Below are positions 10,888-22,300 of a stretch of DNA of 64,000 nucleotides, piece by piece. The notes under the pieces are model-generated. The model worked only from the letters and a program-made list of their open reading frames with translations. It was not told where the DNA came from and searched no databases. The stretch is from Escallonia rubra. Lineage: Eukaryota; Streptophyta; Magnoliopsida; Escalloniales; Escalloniaceae. How positions within the stretch are numbered: position 1 is the stretch's first letter; every line of letters begins with the position of its first letter. The stretch spans positions 62,001-126,000 of the forward strand of contig JAVXUO010000067.1 of NCBI GenBank assembly GCA_033065855.1, in the 5' to 3' direction. The position numbers and the translations under genes were made by a program.

Positions 10888-11820
10888 CATCAATTGAGCT
10901 TTCTTACTAACACGGCAAAGCCTACCTACAACCTGTGGGTAAACCAGCCGGGGGCCAAAAACACTAAGTATGGGAATTCATGTCGTCTACATGAAAGTTT
11001 GTAAGTTTACCGTAACCGCACAGGTTGGCTAAGAGCAGCTCATGCATGGGCATACATGTGGTTAAAATGCTTAGATGATGAGAATACGCTTTTTGAAAAG
11101 TTTAAGCTCTACAAGGATGATATAATTGAAAAGATAGAGCAAGGTGCAAGTTATGCAACATTTAAACATACTCCACACGTTCTTGTGGAAATTTGAATTT
11201 GACAATGCATCTTGAATGCTAATCGGCAAATATGAACCATTTGAAGTGTCATTTCATCTTTAAGGTTTGGTTTTACATAGGAGCGTGTCTACTTTTTTCT
11301 GTTACAGATTGTGTTTCTATTTATGGTGTGGATGATGTTTAAGACTAATTTTGTTTTATTTTGGTGAAGTAGGTTCTATAATACTTTTTCAAAATCTAAG
11401 GTGTCTAAATATTGTTAGTTGAAAACGTCATCTTTAAAGCTTGAGGTTATAAAAGATTTTAAGTAATACAGGTGAAAGTTACTATTTGTGTTGTTTTGTA
11501 TAACGCGTCTAAGAAATTTCTAGGAAAATCTTACCCGTACTCGTCAGACTCCATCCATCAGAACTCTAGATGTCACCCATCGTCTGGCTTAAACAATGAA
11601 TTGGACTAGATCTCAAGTCATTGGTATATCAGGTGGTCTAGACGGGTACATGGTTTAGAATTCTCAAAAATCCAGTAGAGAGAGAAAGGGGATAGAGAGA
11701 GAAAAGCCAGGGAAAATAGATGGAGTTGTACTCTGTAATGAAAAAAGTAGGCTTCTATGTTGCAAAAACTGTAATGATTTTTGTTAAAACTATGCATGCT
11801 TTAAAATGATTGCACTTCAT
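10888..11820. other. No gene recognised
   Basis: AT-rich sequence between the TRIM and the CACTA element. No coding similarity seen. Confidence 0.5.
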
Positions 11821-11832
11821 ATACACCACAAC

Positions 11833-12272
11833 CAATGTTATTAAAGGCGCAGGCGCACCTAAGGCGCAAAAGGTTCCTGGAGCCTGGGCGCAAGGCGCAG
11901 GCGCGCGCCTTTTCGAAGTAAGGCGCAAAATTAATACAAATATAGATAAATAAATAATAGTGCATTAAAACAATAAAATTACGTTAAAAAAAATATAAAT
12001 GACAATTAAGAAACTTTCAAACACTAGGAAAAAATTTCAAATTCCATAACATTATATTTAACAAGCTTCCAACATTAGAAACATTTTAAATCAACTGAAA
12101 AATAACAAATCACTAAGTGAACATAACACCACCATATGTCATGTGAAATTGCAAGAACAATATTAGAAGAAAAAAATATAACAAGGCATAACATTTAAAG
12201 TTAATGTACATAAAAATTTGGAGTTTACAGGCGGGTGGACTGTCACAGTCAAGGGTGGGAAAATCATCAAAT

Positions 12273-12309
<37 letters not shown>

Positions 12310-12808
12310 GGACTGTGGACCGTTGAGTGAAGTAGCTTCAATTCGAACAGCCAAGGAGCAGCAGCAGATAAGATTAGCAGCGAGGTCGCGACGGTGACGG
12401 CGAACGGAGCAATAGACGGCCGACGCGAGAGAGAGGCGATGGTGGCGGCCAGCGGCGATAAGGGCGATGGTGGCCGGAGCAAGGGAAGAGATCAGGTGAG
12501 GGTTCAGAGTCGTGACTTTGTGATACTGATTTAGATTCAGGAGCTCGGATTTTGATTTAGGGATTTTGGACATAAAACCACACAGGCAGATGAAGATCCA
12601 ACGGTTCACCTAAAACCACACAGGCAAATCCAACGGCCAGACTTCGTGCGCCTTAGTGAGCGCCTCCACCGCCGCTCTGCGCCTTGCGCCTTGGCGCCTA
12701 GGTGCACGAGGCGCGCGCCTTATTGAACGCGCTGCGCCTGGGCCTAGGCGAGGCGCAATATGTGAGCCTGGGTGCGCCTTGCTCCTAAGCGCGCTTTTAA
12801 TAACACTG
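11833..12808. mobile_element. Non-autonomous hAT element inside the CACTA terminus
   Basis: 976 bp with terminal inverted repeats CAATGTTATTAAAGGCGC (left) and CAGTGTTATTAAAAGCGC (right, reversed), flanked by a perfect 8-bp duplication ACCACAAC (11825-11832 and 12809-12816), the hAT signature. Many GGCGCA/GCGCCT subterminal motifs occur at both ends. A (GA)n tract lies at 12274-12307. The GC-richer interior (12310-12650) is open on the minus strand but resembles no protein I know. No transposase. Confidence 0.92.
12274..12307. repeat. (GA)n microsatellite in the hAT element
   Basis: About 17 GA dinucleotides. Reading through it gives the meaningless SLSLSL stretch of minus-strand ORFs. Confidence 0.95.
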
Positions 12809-12816
12809 ACCACAAC

Positions 12817-13330
12817 GAAAAGGATTTTTAGCGACGAACAATTCCGTCACTAAAAGTCATTATTCCATCACCAAATTTTTAGCGATGGATACCCCGTCAC
12901 TAAAAGTCTTTATTCCGTCGCAAAAACTTTTAGTGATGGACACCCCCTGTTACTAAAAGTCCGTCGCTAATAACCGCATTGCTAAAAGTTTGGTGACGGA
13001 TTTTAAAAATCCGTTCGTTAAAAGTCCAACTTTTGACGATGGACACTAGATTGGTTTAGCGACGGAATTTCCGTCACTAAATAATGATTTCCGCATTTGA
13101 AATTAATTTTTTTTTGGTTTAGCGACGGAATATTTTGTTGCTAAATATTTTTTTTTCAAATTAATAATTTTCGTCCCAAAAAATCGTCGTTAAAAATAAT
13201 GGACCTTTAGCGACGGACTGCCCATCGCTAAAGCTTTGTCGGAAAACCTTTAGCAACGAAAATTTTCGCCGCTAAAGGATTTTCACAACACTATCCTTGT
13301 AGACATTTGGCGACGGGAAAAAATCCGTTG
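12817..13330. repeat. CACTA left subterminal repeats
   Basis: More than a dozen direct and inverted copies of a TTTAGCGACGGA-like motif, for example TTAGCGACGAA and CCGTCACTAAAAG. Such arrays bind the TNPA-type protein in En/Spm elements. Confidence 0.85.
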
Positions 13331-13469
13331 CTAAACATAATATTTTTAAATTTTTTTATACCCAAACCTGTAATCCTAATCCAATTATACAATCCCAACC
13401 AATCCACATCCATCAACAAACAATTCCCAATTCAGAACAATGGAGCTCCAGATTTTCAGACTGTTACGT

Positions 13470-13650
13470 TAGTGTTCCCTATGGTTAAAATTAGGGTTAA
13501 TTAGGATTTAATTAGGATTACTTAGGGTTAAGTTGGACTTATTAGGGTTAAATTAACATTAATCAGGGTTAATTAGGATTTAATTATAGTTAATTAAACC
13601 TAATTAGGGTTAATTAGAGACAATTAGAGTTAATTAGGATTAATCATGAT
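13470..13650. repeat. Degenerate TTAGGGTTAA-like repeats
   Basis: Imperfect repeats of TTAGGGTTAATTAGG type inside the CACTA interior. They resemble the plant telomere unit TTTAGGG only loosely. Confidence 0.6.
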
Positions 13651-14104
13651 TAATTAGCATTTAAGTTTTTTTTTTCTTAACTATCAATACAATTCTAACA
13701 TATCTTTAATACAATTAAAACACATTATATAACAAATAAATTAAATAAAACATATTATAAGTATTTAGAAATAAAAAGCTTATAAGCGGTTGACAGCCGG
13801 CAAGGTCACTGTGGACGGTGGCGATGAGCATTGGGCCAGAGCTGCGATGGGACGGCGCTGGGGCAGAGGGGCGTTGGGGCGGCGCCACTCCAGAGGAGAG
13901 ACGGTGGGACGGCGCTACAACAGAGGGACGATAGAGGCCAAGGGCGTTAGGGTGGTGCTGCGGCAGAGAAGGGACAGTCGGACGGGATCAGCGTAGGAGG
14001 TAGGGGCGAAAGGAGATCGTCGGTGAGATTAAATGGTCGGAAGGAAAAGAGAGAAGAGAAAGAAGCAACGATGAGAAAGAAAAAAAAGGAAATAGGGTTT
14101 TGAC

Positions 14105-14560
14105 TAAGGGACTTTTAGCGACGAACGTTGCCCATCGCTAAAGGTCCGTCGTTAAAAGTCTTGTTATCAAAATTTTTAAAATGATTTTTTAGCGACTAAT
14201 AATCCGTCACTAAAAGTCCATTTTCAAATTAGTTAATGACTTTAGTAACGGCTTTTTATGTTCGTCGCCAAAAGTCATTAAAATATTACAAATAATACTT
14301 TTAGTGACAGTTTATATTTCGGCAGAAAATATTTTCCAAAATTTGACCGAAAATAGAAAATTGGGAAAAAGAATTTAGGGACAGATACTCCTCCGGTATA
14401 AGTCTGTCGATAAAGATCCGTCGTTAAAGGGTTTTAATGACTAATAGTTCCGTCGGTGAAAACCTTTACCAACAGATATTTACCGATGGATTTTTCTGAC
14501 ACTAAAGGTGACTTTTAGTGACAAATTTTGTTCCGTCGCTAAAAAACCATTAGTAAGGAC
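14105..14560. repeat. CACTA right subterminal repeats
   Basis: Repeated TTTTAGCGACGAA, CCGTCACTAAAAG and related motifs in both orientations up to the right terminus. Confidence 0.85.
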
Positions 14561-14579
14561 TGCTTTTCTTGTACTGATA

Positions 14580-15059
14580 TTCAAGGCTGCATATTGCTTT
14601 AGCAAAACTACATGTGCATAGTAGAAAGTGAGTAATTTTTGCTTCAAGCATGATGTTATGAAGGTCAATTTTTTATGGACGTTAAGAACGTTCAATTTTG
14701 TCTAGTTGACTGACACAAGTAAGGTTTTACCAAGTAGTCTTTTTGAATTACCTCTGAACTTAGAGGAAGCTCTTGATACTATCCCTTAGACATATTAGGT
14801 GCTCGGGAAACAACATACATCGAGTTGCCCCGGTGCTTGAGCGCGAATTCCATGGCGATTCCCCTCCTTTCTATAAAAAGACATCAAAAAGGTTTGTCAT
14901 CTCCGAATTCGAGCCATACTTTGAGCTTGGTTGTGCAGTTCGCGCCAGTTCAATCAAGCCATTAAGACTAAGGGGCCACCTTTGAGGACGAAAAAGCTCC
15001 AATATAGTCGATTACAGTTAGTAAAATCCATGTAACACATACTTTTTCTTTCCCATGCT
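14580..15059. other. 3' flank of the peroxidase gene, nothing else recognised
   Basis: Lies between the peroxidase stop and the CACTA end and should hold the minus-strand 3' UTR. I see no clear poly(A) signal or other feature. Confidence 0.4.
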
Positions 15060-15474
15060 TCATCCATTGATCACCGAACAAGATTGTCTAATTTCACCTT
15101 CACCACCCGTCTTGACTCCAACACTACCGAGTTTCACAAAAGACCGACTCCAGCTCTCAAAAAAATTGTCTTGGTTATTAGCAAAATTCACCACTTTGTT
15201 CATTGTTCTGGCATGATTAAGCAAGACGGAATCAGATTGAAAGAGACCCTTGTGAGCCAAGAGATCATTGTAGTACTGGTTGTCAAAAATCGTGGGCGTC
15301 TGGGGATCGTTGTTTACTATTACGGACACACTTGCTCTTACTGGGCACGTTTTAGTGAGCATTGCTGCATAGACTTTGTCCAGGGATGCGTCAATGAGGC
15401 GAGTTTTCCAGTTGAATCGTTGTGAAATCGCTCGCTGAATGCACTACAATGAGCTGATCCAATAGTGTGAGCTC
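15060..15474 (-). CDS. Peroxidase exon 4: proximal His, C-terminus
   Basis: Acceptor TTGTAG at 15480-15475, then GA completing Gly and [20 protein letters not shown] with the proximal heme-ligand His and a conserved Cys. After an apparent one-base loss near 15399-15407 the frame continues with [60 protein letters not shown] and [13 protein letters not shown], then TGA at 15062-15060. The final Cys and all usual C-terminal motifs are present. There is no vacuolar-type C-terminal extension, which suggests secretion. Confidence 0.9.
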
Positions 15475-16282
15475 CTACAATCATCAAGCATGCCACTTCA
15501 TGTAAATATAGTGCATATAGCTTCAGCTATAATATTTAGAACCTGGGTAATTAAGGTTTACATTCCAATAAGTATAAACAACAGGTTAGTATGATCAAAA
15601 TTTGAGTACTATCCCGATTGTAGGAAGATAACTATAACCCTCTACATCGCGATAATGAATGGTCGTTAAATATCTTCATTGACTTTTATTTAGTGATGCT
15701 AAAAAACTATTACTAAAAATTGTCACTGAAATGTAACTAACTGTACTAATGACAATTAATTGTTGCTATATGAGTAATTGTACCTATCTTTCTACTACCC
15801 GGATAGCAGTAGAAAAAATTCTTATAAATAAGAGTCTTTATATTAGAACATAGGAAAAAATTTGGCTGCTACCCCGGTTGGATGAATCTTCCTCCTACTC
15901 CCTATATAGTAACAATCAATCGTCTCTAAATGTTTCTAGTGGCTTTTATTTAGTGACGCTAAAAAAGTGCTGCTAATAATTGTCACTAAAAGTGTTAGAA
16001 GAAAAATCACTAAAAATATTTAGTGACTATTAATTGTCACTATACACGGGGTTGGAGGGAGATTCCTACAACCGGAGTAGGAGCCAAAGTTTGTTCTAGA
16101 ACATAATGTAATTCTCAGCACTAATTTGGCCCCTGCTACACTTTTTAGTTTCAGATATATAACGTTGAAAGTCTAAAAAGCATTCTTAAATGGTAGACTC
16201 TAATGTTTTAGTGTAGAATGATTCCCATATCTTTCTGAAAAATTCACATATCAATTGTCAGTAATAGTTAATTGCCACTAAG

Positions 16283-16338
<56 letters not shown>

Positions 16339-19300
16339 GCAACAATAGGAGCTTGTCAGCCAACTATCATATATTAGTACATACATTAATAAATGATATT
16401 TATAACTAACCACTTAACACCACTCAATTATTGGGACTATTAGCAACAAATTGATCTCACTACACTAATAATTGTCCACTGGGTGTGACAAAAAAATTCA
16501 TTAATAATATATACCGACAAATGTTTCCCCTGAATGGCGTTTGCAAGAAAACTTTTGAATAACATTACTTATTTTAACCATAGTTTTGGGCTGAAAAAAA
16601 TATAACATACGTTCTCGTACATGTCAATGTTTGGTGTCCTTATCATTTCCGGTTCTCTTTGTAGATATCGACCCAATGAATTGTTAATAAGGGATCCAAT
16701 GAAAAGTGGCACTAACCATACAAAAGTGCCTTATTATTATTATTTTTGTTTTGCTACATGGATCACATAAACAATTGAATTAATGTTACGTGACTTAAGC
16801 CGAAAATGTCTCATATGTTTTTTTTTTCAAGAATATAAATATATACTAAGGATAAATGAAAGATACACCATGTCTAAAGGCAAGTAACAAGATTCACGGA
16901 TAACATCCTCATCCGATAGGAATCGTAATAAAAGGGCAATATAGATATTTTGATTTTTTTTTTCTTTTTTTGAGATATACACTAACTAGTTAAACAACAA
17001 GATAAAACCAACTACAAACTAGAAATTACTAGCTAAATTGGATAAAAACTAACTAAAACAAGATAACTATAACCTAAATTAAACATGATAAGGACTAAAT
17101 AAAACAATCAATCAACAAACACCAAAATACTGTCTGCCACTGACCCAACTCCAGACACGTGTCCCATCTCTGCAACGTGTCCTTGATACCCGTGCACCAC
17201 GCCGGCACTGGAAAAACCCATCTTCTCCGACCAGCACACTGCTGCAGCCACTAAAGCAAAACACAAATGGGAGCTCCATCGGAATCGCCGCTGTCTCACA
17301 ACCAGATCTCAGACTGGATAAAGATCTTAGCACCCTGACCCAAAATCGCCACTGACCACCATTAGAAACCAACCAAAACCACCATAGCCTTGCACCTACA
17401 CCGCAAGTTGCACTGAAGCATCATCACCACCACCAAATTCAAGCCAATATGACCTTTCTGGAACAAAGGAGGGGAGGGGGAATCAACTGGGATGAGGGGG
17501 GAAGACAAACCCCAGAAGTTAAAAGCCTATGACCCGGACTCACCATCTTTGACCCACAAACACTAGGTAAAGTAACCACACAGCAACCGTTTTCCAACCC
17601 ATGCCAACACTTGAATCACGACCCCGACAGCAAAATCACCTTCACATTTGTCACCACAACCTAACCATGGAGTATTCCAAGGACCAACAGCTTAACCAGC
17701 TTCCAACTCTAACCATCACCGGTGCCGGAAAAACAATGGCTCACCACATCGAACCGATGGTCATCCGTCATGACGACAATGACAACCGTCCGGCTCGCCA
17801 AACTCACCAAGATCCCAAAAGAGAAAACGAAATCAGACGAAAATCTATACTACCACATCACCACCCACCGGGAAACTGACGATGATGATGGAGACAGAAG
17901 TTGAAGAGAAAGAGAGGTTTGGCTTTTGTCTTCTCTCGTAGAGAGAGAAAATGGTGATCTTTTGATTCTGACGTCTTCCAAGCACTTACTTGAAATAATG
18001 GGATATGGATCCCCTGTTGTAACCATGGGTTACAACAGGGTGCTGTACTCAGCAATGTGAGAGGGGGAAGAGAGAGACATGAAAGAGAGAGTAACCATGG
18101 TTTGAATCCCCTTTTCTCTATCTCTCTCTTCCCCCTCTCACATTGCTGGGTACCGCACCCTGCTGTAACCCATGGTTACAGTAGGGAATCACAATCCGAA
18201 ATAATGATACTTGTTCTTTTCTTGCATTAGGGCATTAAATCGTTCTACTATTGATTTACCAAGGTCTTTAAAGATTACCAACATGGCTAAATATAATACT
18301 GATACGGTAGCATTCCTGAAACCTACTAGCTTTTGCAATGTATAGGTTAGATTTATTTTCATATATCAAAATATTTGCACAAAAGATCTTCATTCTATTT
18401 GACATCTAAATAAATCATAATGTCTAACTTATGCTTATAAATCTCAAATCCGATATATTGGGTTATTTATGTATAGGACATTGCTTTCATAAGGAGAGGT
18501 GTTCTCAAGGATGTATGATATTACAAACTTAGTCCAGATACTTCGTTCTTTTCTATATAGAACAAACTTTGGCTCCTACCCAGGTTGTAGGAATCTTCCT
18601 CTAATCCCATGTATAGTGACAATTAATAGTAGCTAAATATTTCTAGTGGCTTTTCTTTTAACACTTTTAGCCAGGGACGGATCCAGAAAGTTTAATCGAA
18701 GGGGGCCAAAAAGACATTAAAATTTTGATGGCTAACGTAAAAGTATTGCTCAATTTGACTACTAATCATTTAATTTTGCTTCTCATAATGATTTATTTAA
18801 CTTGGTAAGGTTAATCAAGAACGAATTACTAATCTTGCATGAAAAAACTTAACTCTTACTCTATAGATAAATTACTAATGTGATTATTAACTGTATGAGT
18901 ACAATAGTCACGTATAAGTTAACATATTATAAGAATTTAAACTTCCAAAAAATACTAACCTTGATCAATTCGTGTTTTTTCGTGATCAGGATATTTGAAA
19001 CATAGAATTTGGAAGAACGGAGATGGAGCAAAAAATGAGAAAGAAGAAGACTATGACGACCGCTGACATAAAGAATAAAAAATACAACAAAACGAAACGA
19101 AACCCTAATTAATAAACGTTACGAGATAATGTCATTTGTGTAATTATGAAAAAAAATTCCAAAAGCTGGGGGGTGCCGTGGGCCCCCCTGGTCATGCAAG
19201 AGATCCACCCATGCTTTTAGCGACAATTATTAGCAGCACTTTTTTCGCGTCACTAAATAGAAGTCACTAGAAACATTTAGAGACGATTGTTTGTCGCTAT

Positions 19301-22300
19301 ATAGGGAGTAAAATGAAGATTCCTCCAACCGGGGTAGCATCCAAAAATTTTCTTCTATATAAGGGTACTAACTAACTTGTTACTCTAGCGATTTAACTAA
19401 GTCTAAGGAGGCCTTTTACCACTAAAAGAAATGGTGGGCAGTATTTGTTTAAATCATGCAAGGTACGACTTACCACTAGTTCATGTTGTAATTACATGAT
19501 TGATGTGCCACTAGATTGCTATAATTATGTGCCATTAGTTCGCCGATGACCTCACAATGAACAATTAGTCAGCTATGACCATGGATAAATAGTGGTGGTT
19601 GTGGCAGTTAGAACTGCAAGCAAATCGAGCTTTCTGTGAACAAAGTTCACGTTCGTTCACAAAATAAACGAATCGAACATGAACACAATTTTAGAGCTCG
19701 TATAATAAGCGAATCGAACACGAAGACGAAATTTTGTTCATGAAAGCGTTCGTGAGCAATTCATTTATCTATTCATGTTTATTCATGTATATAGATATAC
19801 ATTCATTATACATATTTAAACATCATTAAATGTAAAAGTCAAATATAAAATATTTCAAACCTTAACTAACAGGTTTTTTGACTCACTCTCTTCCAAGAGT
19901 CGGGCAACGAACCTCATCAACCGCAGAAACATTTAAGGAAGGTTCTTCTTCTTCTCTCTCTCTTCTATATCTCCATCTCCCTATTTCTAGCTATCACCGT
20001 CCACCACCACTTATAATCAAACAAGTTCTTTCTCCTTAAAAAGTCAGCATTCACCCCTTTGTCTCTTTCCACTTAAAGAATTCAGCCTTCACCCATTCCC
20101 ATTAGAGTCGAAAGAGAAGAAGGCTGAATTCTATCCCCCATTCCCATTAGAGTCGAAAGAGAAGAAGGCTGAATTCTATCTCTATCTATTTCACAATCTA
20201 TATTTATTTTCCATGGTTTGATTTGCTGATCTGGTACTGCACGTCTAGATCTGGTACTCACTTCTCCATTGATCAATGTTTAGTCTTCTTCGTCTTCATC
20301 ATAGATCTTGCATATCCGTTCTCTTTGATTTGTTGCATACGAGCCGAGTCGAGCTAAGCTTGTGATCGATTAACGATCCCAAGTTTGACCACAGATTCTT
20401 GGCTCGTCAGGTGTACGAGTCGAGCTCAAGCATCCCTTAAAATTAGCCGAACCGAGTTTGAACAACTCCTAACGAGCCAATCGAGTACTCGTTCGATCGA
20501 ACATGAACAAAATATTAGAGCTCATTTATTAAACGAGTCGAGCATGAACATTTCAAAGTATTCACGAATGTGTTTGTGAACAGCTCTTCTGGATAATAAC
20601 TTCATTATAATATGTTCAAAACTCAAAAGTCATATAACTTAATTATAGTATAAATTAGTTTAAACTTAAAAGCCCTAAAATCACTTAGACAATTGGATCA
20701 AGTAAGGTGTAGTTCTAGTTTGGAGTAATTATTTTGAACGAGAACACAAGTTTTCAAGTTCGAGTTCGATTCGTACAAATAAACGAATGAATTCGAGCCG
20801 AACACGAGTTTTGTTAAACGAACCGCGAACGCGTTCAAACAAGATTTTGAAGATTAAACGAACACGAACACGAACATGAACATGGCCTGAAACTAAACAA
20901 ACGAGTTTGAACATACCTTTGTTCGGCTCGAACTCGATTCGTATACAGCCCTACCAATGATAGTGGTTGCTATGAGATGAAGTCATGTTGATATAGTGGT
21001 GATGCCAGGCTGTCCATGTGGGATTGTATGGTTTTGGACCATCCACTCAAAACAAATTGGACCGTTGAATTTGTGGGGTAAGGAAGCGGCTGGGGGGACT
21101 GATGTAAAAGAAGCAAGGACAAAAATATAGTATATTTAACGGTTCTTAATAGTCAAAACTAATGGTGCGAAACCAGTAATGTTGTTTTAGGGAGATCGAC
21201 ATGGAGGTAAAGGCATGAAGGCATTTCAAGAGGGTGGAGCAGAGGTATAAGATCTGGGGTCTTCATACACATGAAATGAACTTAGCTAAAGATGTTGGAG
21301 TATTTTAACACAAAAAATATCTTTTTCATAAATGAGAATGGTTTGGAAAAGTATTAGAATTTTGAGAAAACTCGTGAGAGAAAAAATGTGCTTTTCTTAC
21401 ACATTAAAAACCTTTTGAGGAGTCTGAGATTCGAATTTGGTTTCGTCAATATTCCCAGATCATATTGCTTCAAGCATTTTTAAGTCATCGCCTTTCTTTT
21501 GCTAAATATAAGGACAAACTGATATTGGATCTCACATAGGCTTATCATTTCTCAGTAAAACCTGCCTACCTTTTCCTGCACAAAGAAAAGTAAATCACGC
21601 CTTGAACAAAGCGAGAACTCTAAGTGTGTGTTGAATCAATTTCTTTGTATGTTTTGAAGAAACTTTGATCCTCACCTATCCCTCATAAGCTTATGGTCTT
21701 CCTTTGGCATGCTCTCTGGGACTCTTTACCTCTTAAATCCGCCCTCTTTTTAGTTTAATATTATGGAAATAATGATGTTAGCCCCTTTTGTTTGGCCCAC
21801 ACTAAGACAGTGGGACACTTTCCATCGAATGCACTGTACAAGACTTGTGTGATTTGGTCTTTTCCCTGTCTTATATTCACCGTTATTGACAACTCCTTTT
21901 CGAAAATGGCTGGTAGCCTGGATTCGTAGCTCGAGCTCCCGCAATAAGACACAATCCAAAGTCATTCACTAAATCTTATCAATCTTGTGGTATGCTTGGT
22001 CACATCAAAATGTGATCATATGCTCTGATGCACATTTGACGCTCACCATATTATTTAGCCAGCCACCTTTTTGGTCAACCAACTTGAGAAGTTAGCACTT
22101 TAAGTTACTCGTAGTACTTGTAAATCTCTCGCTCATCCCTTTTTTCATGCATTACCTTGTTCAACCAAGGCCAATAGAGCTTTGTATGTCTCCCGACTAT
22201 GTGCTCTTATTAATTCTTGGGTGTTCTTTTATCATGTATCACTTATCGCTGGCACGGGGTTGGTGATCACTCTTACTTCTATGAGAATCCTTTTGAGGTT

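Larger units (their letters stand above)
11824..14576. mobile_element. Non-autonomous CACTA (En/Spm) element with nested hAT
   Basis: The left terminus reads CACCACAAC and resumes after the nested hAT as GAAAAGGATTTTTAGCGACG. The right end, reversed, is CAGTACAAGAAAAGCAG. Both are variants of the plant CACTACAAGAAAA terminus. The 3-bp duplication ATA flanks it (11821-11823 and 14577-14579). Dense subterminal repeats of the TTTAGCGACGGA type in both orientations lie at 12820-13330 and 14105-14560. No transposase is seen. Without the hAT it is about 1.77 kb. The right end lies about 480 bp downstream of the peroxidase stop. Confidence 0.88.

Noticed and set aside
12163-12609. 148-codon minus-strand frame in the hAT element
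   Set aside because: It contains the (GA)n-derived SLSLSL run and no domain. A captured gene fragment cannot be shown.
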